In this document: positions 17,086 to 24,973 of the stretch, piece by piece
How the letters are laid out: each line of letters opens with the position of its first letter
Position numbering within the stretch: the first letter of the stretch is position 1
Assembly (NCBI GenBank): GCA_030430075.1
Contig: JAUIGN010000069.1
Location: 1 to 35,129 of the forward strand
Reading direction: 5' to 3'
DNA: 35,129 bases
From: a bacterium
GTDB taxonomy: Bacteria; Planctomycetota; Planctomycetia; Pirellulales; Pirellulaceae
Translations under genes and position numbers: made by a program
The notes under the pieces: model-generated
What the model saw: only the letters and a program-made list of their open reading frames with translations
The model's database searches: none
Told to the model about the DNA's origin: nothing

Positions 17086-17129
17086 GGAGACCTGACGGTC
17101 GGGGGAAGTGCGGGGTCGGAGACCCGCGC
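17086..17129 (+). repeat. GGAGACC...GACCCGCGC module, copy 2
   Basis: Reads GGAGACC, TGACGGTCGG, a diverged centre, then GCGGGGTC and GGAGACCCGCGC. It leads straight into the 25-bp array. Confidence 0.7.
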
Positions 17130-17317
17130 ACAGCAAAAAACCGGAGACCCGCGCACAGCAGAAAATCGGAGACCCGCGCACAGCAGAAAATCGGAGACCC
17201 GCGCACAGCAGAAAATCGGAGACCCGCGCGTAGCAGAAAATCGGAGAATCGCGAATAGCAGAAAACACGAGACCCGCGAATAGCAGGAAACCGGCGAACC
17301 GCTCCTGGCAGTAGGCC
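17118..17317 (+). repeat. 25-bp tandem repeat, 8 units
   Basis: Eight units of exactly 25 bp beginning GGAGACCCGCGCACAGCAG and ending AAATC. Units 2-4 are identical and divergence increases to unit 8, as expected if the array grows from the module side. Confidence 0.9.
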
Positions 17318-17458
17318 GGTGAGCCAGGCACATGCAGAACCAGAGAACCAGAACGAATGGCTGCATGACCTCGCCGCAACCAACCCCACCCAATCGGGCT
17401 TCCCAGCGCCGTACCATACAGGACGCCCCACCAACCGATTGCCCATTCCGGAGTTGCG

Positions 17459-18250
17459 ATGTCGCTCATTACATTGCTCTTGATCAACCTGGCTGGCATC
17501 AGCCTCGCTGTCGGGCTGCTCTGGATGGTCAGCCTCATGCTGCGTAATGCCAGCATCATTGACATGTTTTGGGGGCTTGGCTTCGTCGCCGTCGCCTGCG
17601 TCTCAGGGTGGCTCGGCGAGCAGTCATCGCCTCGGTCGATTCTGCTGATCTGGATGGTCACGATTTGGGGCATTCGCCTTAGTGGCTACCTGGTTTGGCG
17701 GAATGCGGGCCACGGCGAAGATTACCGCTACGCGGCGATGCGAGAACGGCACGGTCGGCGATTTCCCTGGGTCAGTCTGTTCACCGTGTTTGGGCTGCAA
17801 GGGTTGCTGGTGTGGTTTATCGGGCTCCCCGTCCAGGTCGGGATTCATCATGCCGGAACCTGGCATTCCTGGCGAATGCTGGGAGTTGCCGTCTGGATGA
17901 CCGGCCTGTTCTTCGAGGCCGTGGGCGATTTTCAATTGGCCAGGTTCAAAGCCAACCGGGCCAACCAGGGTCGCGTGATGGATCGGGGGCTCTGGCGTTA
18001 CACGCGGCACCCGAATTACTTCGGCGACTTCCTGGTCTGGTGGGGCATTTTTCTGGTTGCCGCCGAGCTGCATTCGTGGTGGTGGACGATCGCCGGGCCT
18101 CTATTGATGTCGTTTTTGCTGCTGCGGGTTTCGGGCGTGCGACTGCTCGAGTCCTCGCTTCAGAATCGCGTCGACGGGTACGACCGCTACGTTCGCGTCA
18201 CGAGTCCCTTTTTTCCCTGGCCCCCGCGCAACGAGCCCCGCTCGGCCTGA
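17459..18250 (+). CDS. DUF1295 membrane protein (steroid 5-alpha-reductase-like fold)
   Basis: Polytopic membrane protein of 263 residues with about six or seven hydrophobic segments. The signature RYTRHPNYFGDFLVWWG (about 179-195) identifies DUF1295, related to the steroid 5-alpha-reductase/ICMT fold; members are thought to reduce or modify lipophilic substrates using NADPH, but the substrate is unknown. ATG 17459 has GGAG 5 nt upstream. It lies 116 nt before the FAD oxidoreductase gene on the same strand. In other bacteria proteins of this family occur beside the oxidoreductase/DUF1365/cyclopropane-synthase set, so a lipid-modifying role is a reasonable inference. Confidence 0.9.
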   Translation: MSLITLLLINLAGISLAVGLLWMVSLMLRNASIIDMFWGLGFVAVACVSGWLGEQSSPRSILLIWMVTIWGIRLSGYLVWRNAGHGEDYRYAAMRERHGRRFPWVSLFTVFGLQGLLVWFIGLPVQVGIHHAGTWHSWRMLGVAVWMTGLFFEAVGDFQLARFKANRANQGRVMDRGLWRYTRHPNYFGDFLVWWGIFLVAAELHSWWWTIAGPLLMSFLLLRVSGVRLLESSLQNRVDGYDRYVRVTSPFFPWPPRNEPRSA

Positions 18251-18267
18251 ACGGCGCGACACGCTGA

Positions 18268-18323
18268 CCGCTCCCTCTTGTCAACCCGCTCCCTCTTGTC
18301 AACTTGCCGGCGCATACTATAGC
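18268..18323 (+). promoter_or_regulatory. Promoter candidate with an 18-bp tandem duplication
   Basis: Exact tandem copies of CCGCTCCCTCTTGTCAAC at 18268-18285 and 18286-18303. The second supplies TTGTCA (18296-18301), 16 nt before TATAGC (18318-18323), a reasonable sigma-70 pair. The duplicate -35 would lie one 18-bp unit upstream. The FAD oxidoreductase start is 43 nt beyond. Confidence 0.5.
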
Positions 18324-18366
18324 GGCAGGATCACTTACCTGCTGCAGATCAATTCGGGACCTGGCA

Positions 18367-19677
18367 ATGAATCGAATCGCCATCATCGGCACGGGCGTTA
18401 GCGGCAGCCTGGCGGCTCGGCTGCTCTCCACCGAGCACGACGTGACGGTCTTCGAGGCGCAGCACTACGTCGGTGGACACGCAAATACCGTCGACGTCGA
18501 GCTTGATGACACCACCTTCGCAGTCGACACCGGGTTCATGGTCTTCAACCGGCGAACCTATCCGCATTTCTGCCGGCTATTGGACCTGTTGGGGGTCGCG
18601 TCGCAGCCGAGCGACATGAGCTTCAGCGTGCAGTGTGGTCGGACTGGCTTGGAATACCAAGGCAGCTCGCTGAATGGACTGTTCGCCCAACGCCTGAATT
18701 GCATCCGCCCCTCCTTCCTACGGATGCTGGCGGACGTCATCCGGTTCAATGCACGCGGGATGGCGGCCTCCCGCGATGGCTCGCTGCGGGACGACCAAAC
18801 GGTCGGCGAATTCCTGCGGGATTGCCGTGTCGGCTCGAAGTTTGTGCATCAGTATCTGATCCCGATGTCCGCCGCCATCTGGTCGAGCAGGCCGGAAGAC
18901 ATTTTGGAATTTCCTGCCCGGTTCATGATCGGCTTCTTTGCGAACCACGGGTTGATGCAACTCCGCGATCGACCGCAGTGGCGAACGATCTTGGGCGGGT
19001 CACGGACCTACCTGCAGGCCCTGCTGAAACCGCTCGAATCCCGAATCCAGCTCAACGCACCCATCCGGGCCGTGCAGCGGGCAGGTGGGACGGTCGTGGT
19101 GACCCGACATGATGGGAGCGAGGAAACATTCGACGACGTCGTCTTGGCAACGCACGCCGATCAGGCCCTCAAGCTGCTGCAGGATCCGTCGCCGACCGAG
19201 CGGGACGTGTTGGCCGCCTTCCCCTACCGTAAGAACCGGGCCGTCCTTCACACCGACCACACGATGCTGCCTAAACGTCGCGGCGCGTGGGCCAGCTGGA
19301 ACTATCACATTCCGGCCGGTCACACTCAGGCAGCCTCGGTGACGTATGACTTGAGCCGGCTGCAGAACCACGCTTCAAGCACGCCGATTCTGCTCACCCT
19401 GAACCCGACGCGGGAGATCCGGGAGGAGCAGATTTTGCGCGAGTTTACCTACGCGCATCCCGGCTACGCCAGCGGCTCGATGCCCGCTCAACGCCGCTTT
19501 GACGAGATCAGTGGTCGACGGCACATCCACTTTTGTGGAGCCTATTGGGGATACGGCTTCCATGAGGACGGCGTCAACAGCGCCCTGGCGGTCGCCAAAC
19601 ACTTTGGAATCGGACTCGACGCATGCACAGTTGCATCTACGAAGGAATCGTCACGCATTGCCGTCAGCAGCCTGTAG
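18367..19677 (+). CDS. FAD-dependent amine-oxidase-like oxidoreductase
   Basis: Flavoprotein of 436 residues. The N-terminus is a Rossmann dinucleotide fold (RIAIIGTGVSGSLAARLL, GxGxxG at 9-14, acidic residue in VFEAQ), then GGHANTV, typical of amine-oxidase/desaturase-like flavoenzymes. The C-terminal HFCGAYWGYGFHEDGVNSAL is the second FAD-contact region of this group. ATG 18367 is preferred to the upstream frame start at 18304. Its last 55 nt overlap the DUF1365 gene, so the two should be translationally coupled. The trio with DUF1365 and the cyclopropane-synthase-like gene recalls the Rhodobacter furan-fatty-acid genes (UfaD/UfaM type), where such a flavoprotein acts as a fatty-acid desaturase; that assignment is from memory and not proven here. 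Confidence 0.92.
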   Translation: MNRIAIIGTGVSGSLAARLLSTEHDVTVFEAQHYVGGHANTVDVELDDTTFAVDTGFMVFNRRTYPHFCRLLDLLGVASQPSDMSFSVQCGRTGLEYQGSSLNGLFAQRLNCIRPSFLRMLADVIRFNARGMAASRDGSLRDDQTVGEFLRDCRVGSKFVHQYLIPMSAAIWSSRPEDILEFPARFMIGFFANHGLMQLRDRPQWRTILGGSRTYLQALLKPLESRIQLNAPIRAVQRAGGTVVVTRHDGSEETFDDVVLATHADQALKLLQDPSPTERDVLAAFPYRKNRAVLHTDHTMLPKRRGAWASWNYHIPAGHTQAASVTYDLSRLQNHASSTPILLTLNPTREIREEQILREFTYAHPGYASGSMPAQRRFDEISGRRHIHFCGAYWGYGFHEDGVNSALAVAKHFGIGLDACTVASTKESSRIAVSSL

Positions 19678-20408
19678 TCAACGCTTTCCAGTATCGCCTG
19701 TTCATGGTCTACCTGGATCTTGACGAACTGCCGGAACTGGTCGGTCCGAGCGGCCTGATTGGCGCGCGGCGAACCGCCTTGCGGGCGTTCTGCCGGGAGG
19801 ATCATCTATTCGACTCCAGGCTGGAATTGGCTGACGAGTTACGCAGCCTCGTCCGCTCGCGAACCGGGATCGCGTCGCGGGGCCCGATCCGTCTGCTGAC
19901 TCAGCTACGGTACTGCGGTTACTATATGAGCCCGCTCAATCTCTACTACATGTTCGACGAAACGGGCAGCGAGGTACGTTCGGTTGTCGCGGAAGTCAAT
20001 AACACTCCCTGGAACGAGCGTCACTGCTACGTGCTGTGGGAAGGCAACCGCCGTTCCGCCGGCGGTCAACTGGACTTCACTCATCCGAAAGACTTTCATG
20101 TCTCCCCCTTCATGGATATGGACTTCGACTATCGTTGGCGGCTGTGCACGCCTGGGTCGAAGCTGAGCGTCCAACTGGCCAATCTCCGCGGCAGCGACAA
20201 GTTGTTCGACGTGGGAATGAGCCTTCAACGCCGCGACTTGAATCGTCCTCAACTGCGGCGAATGACGGTTCGCTATCCGCTAATGACCGCACAGATTGTT
20301 TCTCGCATTTACTTTCAGGCACTTAAACTCTGGTGGAAACAATGCCCCTTTCATCCGCACCCTCGGAAGCTGAACGATTCGCTTTCGCCTGTTCCACCGA
20401 CGACTTGA
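19623..20408 (+). CDS. DUF1365 protein
   Basis: Protein of 261 residues with DUF1365 hallmarks: FQYRLFMVYLDLDEL near the start, YCGYYMSPLNLYYMFD, VAEVNNTPWNERHCYVLW and KDFHVSPFMDMDFDYRW. Its biochemical function is unknown, but it is nearly always found between an FAD oxidoreductase and a cyclopropane-fatty-acid-synthase homologue, as here. It overlaps the former by 55 nt and the latter by 67 nt. No membrane segment is evident. Confidence 0.93.
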   Translation: MHSCIYEGIVTHCRQQPVVNAFQYRLFMVYLDLDELPELVGPSGLIGARRTALRAFCREDHLFDSRLELADELRSLVRSRTGIASRGPIRLLTQLRYCGYYMSPLNLYYMFDETGSEVRSVVAEVNNTPWNERHCYVLWEGNRRSAGGQLDFTHPKDFHVSPFMDMDFDYRWRLCTPGSKLSVQLANLRGSDKLFDVGMSLQRRDLNRPQLRRMTVRYPLMTAQIVSRIYFQALKLWWKQCPFHPHPRKLNDSLSPVPPTT

Positions 20409-21664
20409 GTGCCGGGACGCTCGCCACGCCGTGGCAACGCGCGCTGGACACAAGCTGCCTGTTTCGACAGGCCGTACTCCGCCGCTTGGCGCGGCTGAAG
20501 TACGGGCAATTGACACTTGTCGATCGCAGCGGCGCCTTCGAATTTGGTGAAGTTGGTGCCTGCGGCCCGGCGGCCACGATCAATGTCGCCAATCGCCGCT
20601 TCTATCGCGAGGTCGTGCTAGGCGGGGCACTTGGTGCGGCCGAATCCTACCTTCGCGGTGATTTCGATTCACCCGACCTGATGGCCGCCCTTCAAGTGCT
20701 GGCACGAAATGCCGAACTGCTGGCCGGCATCGAACGCGGTGCGGCAAACCTGCTCCGTCCGGCACGGCACGCGGCGAACTGGTTAAAGCGCAACACACGG
20801 GCGGGAAGCAAGCGAAATATCGCGGCCCACTATGACCTCAGCAACGAGTTCTTCGCCCTGATGCTCGACCGCACCATGACGTACTCGAGCGGCCTGTTTC
20901 TCAAACCCGAGATGACTCTCGAAGAGGCCTCCGTCGCAAAGTACGACCGGATCTGCCGGAAACTCGAACTGACGCCTCGGGACCACCTGCTGGAGATCGG
21001 TACCGGCTGGGGTGGCTTCGCCGAACACGCCGCCAGGAACTACGGGTGCCGCGTTACCACCACGACCATCTCTGACCAGCAGCACGATTACGCGGCACGC
21101 CGGTTTCAGGAAGGAGGCCTTGCCGATCGTGTCGCCCTCCTGCGGCAGGACTACCGTGACCTGCAGGGCCGTTTCGACAAGCTCGTCTCAATCGAAATGA
21201 TCGAAGCGGTCGGCGAAAAATACCTGCCCGGGTACTTCTCCAAGTGCTCGAATCTGCTCAAGCCGGATGGCATGATGTGCCTGCAAGCGATCACGATTCC
21301 CGACCATCGCTACGACCGGTATCGTAAATCGGTTGATTTTATCCAGCGCTACATCTTTCCGGGTGGATTCCTGCCGAGCATGGGAGCCATGGCGGGTGCG
21401 ATCGGCCAAGGGACCGACTTTCGGATCCAGCACGTGGAAGACTTTGGCCCGCACTACGCCGCGACACTCGCCAAGTGGCGGACGAATTTCTGGCGACAGA
21501 TCGACCAGGTCAAGCAATTGGGCTTCGACGAGCGATTCATTCGGACGTGGGAGTATTATCTCTGTTACTGCGAGGCTGGATTTCGCGAGCGCCAAATCGG
21601 CGTCGCACAGCTGGTGCTCACCAAACCGGCCTGCCGCCGCGCCCCGCTCGTCAACCAAATCTAG
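20342..21664 (+). CDS. cfa: Cyclopropane-fatty-acyl-phospholipid synthase family methyltransferase
   Basis: SAM-dependent enzyme of 440 residues acting on unsaturated acyl chains of membrane phospholipids. Visible motifs: AHYDLSNEFFALMLD, SAM site LEIGTGWGGFAEHA, TTTISDQQ, EMIEAVGEKYLPGYF and RYIFPGGFLPS. The E. coli active-site cysteine context YSCAYW is YSSGLF here, so the cysteine is replaced by serine; this occurs in some subfamilies and could mean a different product, such as a methylated or furan fatty acid. ATG 20342 (MPLSSAP) is preferred; GTG 20333 is in frame. It lies inside the end of the DUF1365 gene. Confidence 0.93.
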   Translation: MPLSSAPSEAERFAFACSTDDLSAGTLATPWQRALDTSCLFRQAVLRRLARLKYGQLTLVDRSGAFEFGEVGACGPAATINVANRRFYREVVLGGALGAAESYLRGDFDSPDLMAALQVLARNAELLAGIERGAANLLRPARHAANWLKRNTRAGSKRNIAAHYDLSNEFFALMLDRTMTYSSGLFLKPEMTLEEASVAKYDRICRKLELTPRDHLLEIGTGWGGFAEHAARNYGCRVTTTTISDQQHDYAARRFQEGGLADRVALLRQDYRDLQGRFDKLVSIEMIEAVGEKYLPGYFSKCSNLLKPDGMMCLQAITIPDHRYDRYRKSVDFIQRYIFPGGFLPSMGAMAGAIGQGTDFRIQHVEDFGPHYAATLAKWRTNFWRQIDQVKQLGFDERFIRTWEYYLCYCEAGFRERQIGVAQLVLTKPACRRAPLVNQI

Positions 21665-21865
21665 CAGTCCTCCCGATCCCGGGGTCGACCGTGCGGTGGC
21701 AACCGTCACGGACGGCGCTGATGTAGCGTTTCTGACGACAGGGCTCCCGCGTTGGTGCCGTTGTGCGCTGGGATTCGCCAGGCTGTGCGCCCGGCATGAA
21801 CCGGTTGTGCGCTGGGCTTGCCCAGTTTTTCCGCTGGGCTTGCACTTGTTCTGCCGGGGTCGCCG

Positions 21866-22310
21866 ACTGTTGTGCACAGGTCGTAGCTGTTGTGCGCGAG
21901 TCGTAGTTGTTGTGCGCGGGTCGTAGCTGTTGTGCGCGGGTCTCATGACCCCGCACCGCCCACGACCGTAAGGTCTCCCCCTTACCCCGCCTCCGCGCAG
22001 CACCCGACGGCGTACCAGGGGAGACCTTCGGTCGGCGGTTTCGGCGGGGTCGGAGACCCGCGCCGAGCGGTAGTCAGCCCGCGCCAAGCGGTAGTGAGCC
22101 CGCGCCGAGTGCTGTTGTGCGCGGGTCGTAGCTGTTGTGCGCGGGTCGTAGCTGTTGTGCGCGGGTCGTAGCTGTTGTGCGCGGGTCTCATGACCCCGCA
22201 CCGAGCCGTAGTGAGCCCGCGCCGAGCGGTAGTGAGCCCGCGCCCAAGCCGTAGTGAGCCCGCGTCGAGCGGTAATCGGCCCGCGCCGAGCGTTAGAAAG
22301 CCCGCGGCGG
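21866..22310. repeat. Composite repeat island
   Basis: Two blocks of four 20-bp units (GCTGTTGTGCGCGGGTCGTA) at 21866-21945 and 22111-22190, both ending in TCTCATGACCCCGCACCG, plus about seven 21-22-bp units (GCGCCGAGCGGTAGTGAGCCC) at 22060-22110 and 22199-22310. Between them lie module copies 3 and 4 as an inverted pair. No gene is supported in 21665-22459. Confidence 0.85.
21934..22063. repeat. Inverted pair of GGAGACC...GACCCGCGC modules (copies 3 and 4)
   Basis: Copy 3 (21934-21978) is on the minus strand and copy 4 (22020-22063) on the plus strand, 41 nt apart, giving an imperfect long inverted repeat with tandem arrays extending outward from both ends. Confidence 0.75.
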
Positions 22311-22353
22311 TAAACCACTGGCAAACAACGACTTACGCAATAATCGCAAAAAA

Positions 22354-22426
22354 TGAACGAAATGAACGTTTTTGTCGGTTGTGCACCCCGCCGCACTGCG
22401 GTATAACCCACTGAACGTTTTGAACG
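22354..22426 (+). promoter_or_regulatory. Sigma-factor promoter flanked by paired TGAACG direct repeats
   Basis: TTGTGC (22379-22384), 17 nt, TATAAC (22402-22407): strong -10, weak -35. Two copies of TGAACG-N3-TGAACG, each with 9-bp period, lie at 22354-22368 and 22412-22426, one upstream of the -35 and one over the expected start point. They look like operator half-sites. The sigma-factor ATG (22460) has GAGGA 5 nt upstream. Confidence 0.6.
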
Positions 22427-22459
22427 AATTTCACCAGATGGCTGTTCACGAGGAATCCC

Positions 22460-23410
22460 ATGGCAACCACGACGCTCGAACGACCGCGCAACACCGAGGC
22501 CGCCGTTGCACCCGCGACCGCGGAGGTTCAGGCCCGCGCCGCCGAGTTGCTGCGGATGGAGATCGACTTTATTCCAAATGAGGCGTTTCAGCGTGACGCG
22601 TTCACGCCAAGCGAGTTTGTGCAGGAGACACTCGGAGATCTGGCGGTCTCAGGAAACGCGCCCGCCGACCTGCCGGCCCATCTGCGTCGCATGTGCGATT
22701 CCGACCTGCTGACGCAGCAGCAGGAGACGGCCCTCTTCAGGGAAATGAATTACCTCAAATTTCAGGCCGACGCCCTTCGCGCGGACATCGACCTGGACGC
22801 GGTTGACCCAACCCTGATCGCGACGATCGACCGGCTGTTGGAACGTTCCGAGACGATTCGCGACCGCATCATTCAGGCTAACATGCGGCTGGTGATGTCG
22901 ATTGTGAAGAAGTTCGTCACGCCGCAGCAGTCGTTCGATGACATCCTCAGCGAAGGTGTGTTCACGCTGATGCAGGCGGTTGAGAAATTCGACTTCGACC
23001 GGGGCTTTCGTTTCAGCACCTACGCTTACCGGTCGATTGCCCGCAACGCTTATCGCCACGTGACCTCGGCCCGCAAAGAGCAGGCTCGCTTTACCCGCGA
23101 TGCCGAAGAGTGGGCATTCGAGCAGGAAGACGAGCAGGCGAACTCGTCGATGACCGACAAGGTCTGGAGCAATCTGCGTGAGCTGATGACGTCGATGCTG
23201 GACGGCCTCGATCGCCGTGAACGATTCATCATCCGCAGCCGTTATGCCCTGGGTGCACATCGCAAGGTACGCACGTTTCAATGTCTGGCCGACAAACTGG
23301 GAGTCTCCAAAGAGCGAGTTCGCCAACTGGAGCAGCGGGCGATGGGAAAGCTGCAGGCGATGGCCGCGGAAATGGAAGTAGATGACCTGTTCAGTGCCTC
23401 AATGGTCTAA
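22460..23410 (+). CDS. RNA polymerase sigma-70-family factor (RpoD-like, group 2/3)
   Basis: Sigma factor of 316 residues. A region 1.2-like stretch is near 75-105; region 2 (about 140-200) contains RDRIIQANMRLVMSIVKKF and SEGVFTLMQAVEKFDFDRGFRFSTYAYRSI, the promoter -10 recognition part; region 4 (about 255-300) has RKVRTFQCLADKLGVSKERVRQLEQRAMGKLQ, the -35 helix-turn-helix. The middle is short, so region 3 is reduced. It lacks the large N-terminus of a housekeeping sigma, so it is probably an alternative factor. It has its own promoter and likely leads an operon with the epimerase 32 nt downstream. No anti-sigma gene is adjacent, suggesting control at transcription. Confidence 0.93.
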   Translation: MATTTLERPRNTEAAVAPATAEVQARAAELLRMEIDFIPNEAFQRDAFTPSEFVQETLGDLAVSGNAPADLPAHLRRMCDSDLLTQQQETALFREMNYLKFQADALRADIDLDAVDPTLIATIDRLLERSETIRDRIIQANMRLVMSIVKKFVTPQQSFDDILSEGVFTLMQAVEKFDFDRGFRFSTYAYRSIARNAYRHVTSARKEQARFTRDAEEWAFEQEDEQANSSMTDKVWSNLRELMTSMLDGLDRRERFIIRSRYALGAHRKVRTFQCLADKLGVSKERVRQLEQRAMGKLQAMAAEMEVDDLFSASMV

Positions 23411-23442
23411 GCGTCCGATCGCAGATCGCCAGGAGTTGCAAG

Positions 23443-24816
23443 ATGCCAACAACGTTTGAACGTCGACTCGACCTGCCGGTCAGCGCGTCCGCCGGCTTTG
23501 ACTGGCACGAGCGGCCGGGTGCCCTCGATCGCTTGATCCCTGCGTGGGAACGCGTTGCGATCCTCAAGCGGGGAGATGGCATCCGTGATGGCAGCACAGT
23601 GGAACTTGGCCAACGCTTGGGCCCATTGCGAATGAAGTGGGTCGCCCGTCATCACACCTATCGAAGACACCGCGAATTCCGTGATACGCAAGTGGCCGGA
23701 CCGTTTCGTTCCTGGGAGCACCGGCACGAATTTCAACAACGTGACGACGGCCGGGGGGTCCTCACAGACCATATCGCCTACCAGATTCCGGGCGGCTTGC
23801 TCGGTCAATGGATCGGCGGACCGTTTATCAAAAGAAAGGTGGATGCCATGTTTGCTTATCGACACCAGACCACGCGTGATGACTTGAATGCCCACGAACG
23901 ATACCGGCCGGCCGGAACGCTGCACGTCGCCGTAACCGGTGCCTCGGGGCTCGTCGGTTCCACGCTCGTCCCCCTGCTCACAACGGGCGGTCACCAGGTG
24001 ACGCGGCTGGTCCGCGGCAACCCTTCCGAGGGTGAAGTCGCCTGGAACCCTCATGAGACCTTCGATGCGTCCAGTCTGGACGGTGTGGATGCCGTCGTGC
24101 ACCTGGCCGGCGAGAACATTGCTGCCTCTCGTTGGTCGCCGCAAGTGAAGCAGCGGATTTACGATAGTCGAGTGCAGGGAACACGGGCGCTCTGCGAATC
24201 ATTGGCCGCGATGAACGCTCCACCCAAGGTCCTGGTCTGCGCCTCAGCCATCGGGATCTACGGCGATCGTGGCGACGAAGAGCTCGACGAAACCTCCGCA
24301 CCTGGAACGGGATTCCTGGCCGACGTCGCCCGCGACTGGGAAGCAGCGACACAACCCGCCCGCGAAGCAGGTATTCGCGTCGTGCATCTCCGCTTTGGTG
24401 TGATCCTCAGTCCGCGAGATGGTGCCTTGGCGAAGATGCTCCTCCCATTCAAGCTTGGTGGCGGCGGCCGGGTCGGGAGCGGCAAACAGTATTGGAGCTG
24501 GATCTCGATCGACGATGCCGCTGGCGCGATCCATCATGCACTCATGACCGAATCGCTCACCGGGCCGGTGAACGCCGTCGCTCCCCATGCGGTGACGAAC
24601 CTGGAATTCACCAAAACCTTAGGGCATGTACTGCGGCGGCCGACGTTTCTCCCAGTCCCTGCCTTCGCCGCCCGGCTGGCACTCGGTGAGATGGTCGACG
24701 CATTGCTGCTGGCCAGCATCCGGGTTCGTCCCGGCCAATTGGAGCAGTCCGGCTACCAGTTTCGGCAGCCCACCCTGGAAGGAGCACTCCGCCACCTGTT
24801 GGGTCGAGCGGCTTGA
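23443..24816 (+). CDS. TIGR01777 NAD-dependent epimerase/dehydratase fused to an SRPBCC domain
   Basis: Protein of 457 residues. Residues 1-155 resemble a START/SRPBCC lipid-binding cyclase domain (FERRLDLPVSAS..., HHTYRRHREFRDTQVAGPF). Residues 163-457 are an extended short-chain dehydrogenase of the YfcH/SDR39U1 (TIGR01777) type with NAD motif VTGASGLVGSTLV, VDAVVHLAGENIAASRW and SAIGIYGDRGDEEL. ATG 23443 has AGGAG 7 nt upstream. The two-domain form is common in this family. It follows the sigma factor by 32 nt. Function is unknown; the lipid-binding fold suggests a hydrophobic substrate. Confidence 0.92.
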   Translation: MPTTFERRLDLPVSASAGFDWHERPGALDRLIPAWERVAILKRGDGIRDGSTVELGQRLGPLRMKWVARHHTYRRHREFRDTQVAGPFRSWEHRHEFQQRDDGRGVLTDHIAYQIPGGLLGQWIGGPFIKRKVDAMFAYRHQTTRDDLNAHERYRPAGTLHVAVTGASGLVGSTLVPLLTTGGHQVTRLVRGNPSEGEVAWNPHETFDASSLDGVDAVVHLAGENIAASRWSPQVKQRIYDSRVQGTRALCESLAAMNAPPKVLVCASAIGIYGDRGDEELDETSAPGTGFLADVARDWEAATQPAREAGIRVVHLRFGVILSPRDGALAKMLLPFKLGGGGRVGSGKQYWSWISIDDAAGAIHHALMTESLTGPVNAVAPHAVTNLEFTKTLGHVLRRPTFLPVPAFAARLALGEMVDALLLASIRVRPGQLEQSGYQFRQPTLEGALRHLLGRAA

Positions 24817-24973
24817 GCAAGGCGTCCGCCAGCAGGGCAGCCGGGCCGCGAGACCGCTCGTCACTTCGCGGAGAGGTGCATTCAGGTACAATCGATCCAC
24901 CTGCCGAGCAACGTTGCTCGCCTTCCTTCCACAAACGGCCCACCTCGGAGGCGGATTTCCAACCCGTGAGCAG

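Larger units (their letters stand above)
16604..17458. other. Long intergenic region
   Basis: 855 nt with no recognised gene between the divergent phosphatase and DUF1295 genes. The first 450 nt show nothing I can name. The second half holds module copy 2 and the 25-bp array. The small frames across the array are repeat translations. Confidence 0.6.

Noticed and set aside
17005..17673. Repeat-containing frames with SETRAQQK or FCCARVSDFLL units
   Set aside because: Translations of the 25-bp tandem array in different frames.
21188..22411. 407-codon frame on the minus strand
   Set aside because: Part is antisense to the cyclopropane-synthase gene and the rest is a translation of the tandem repeats.
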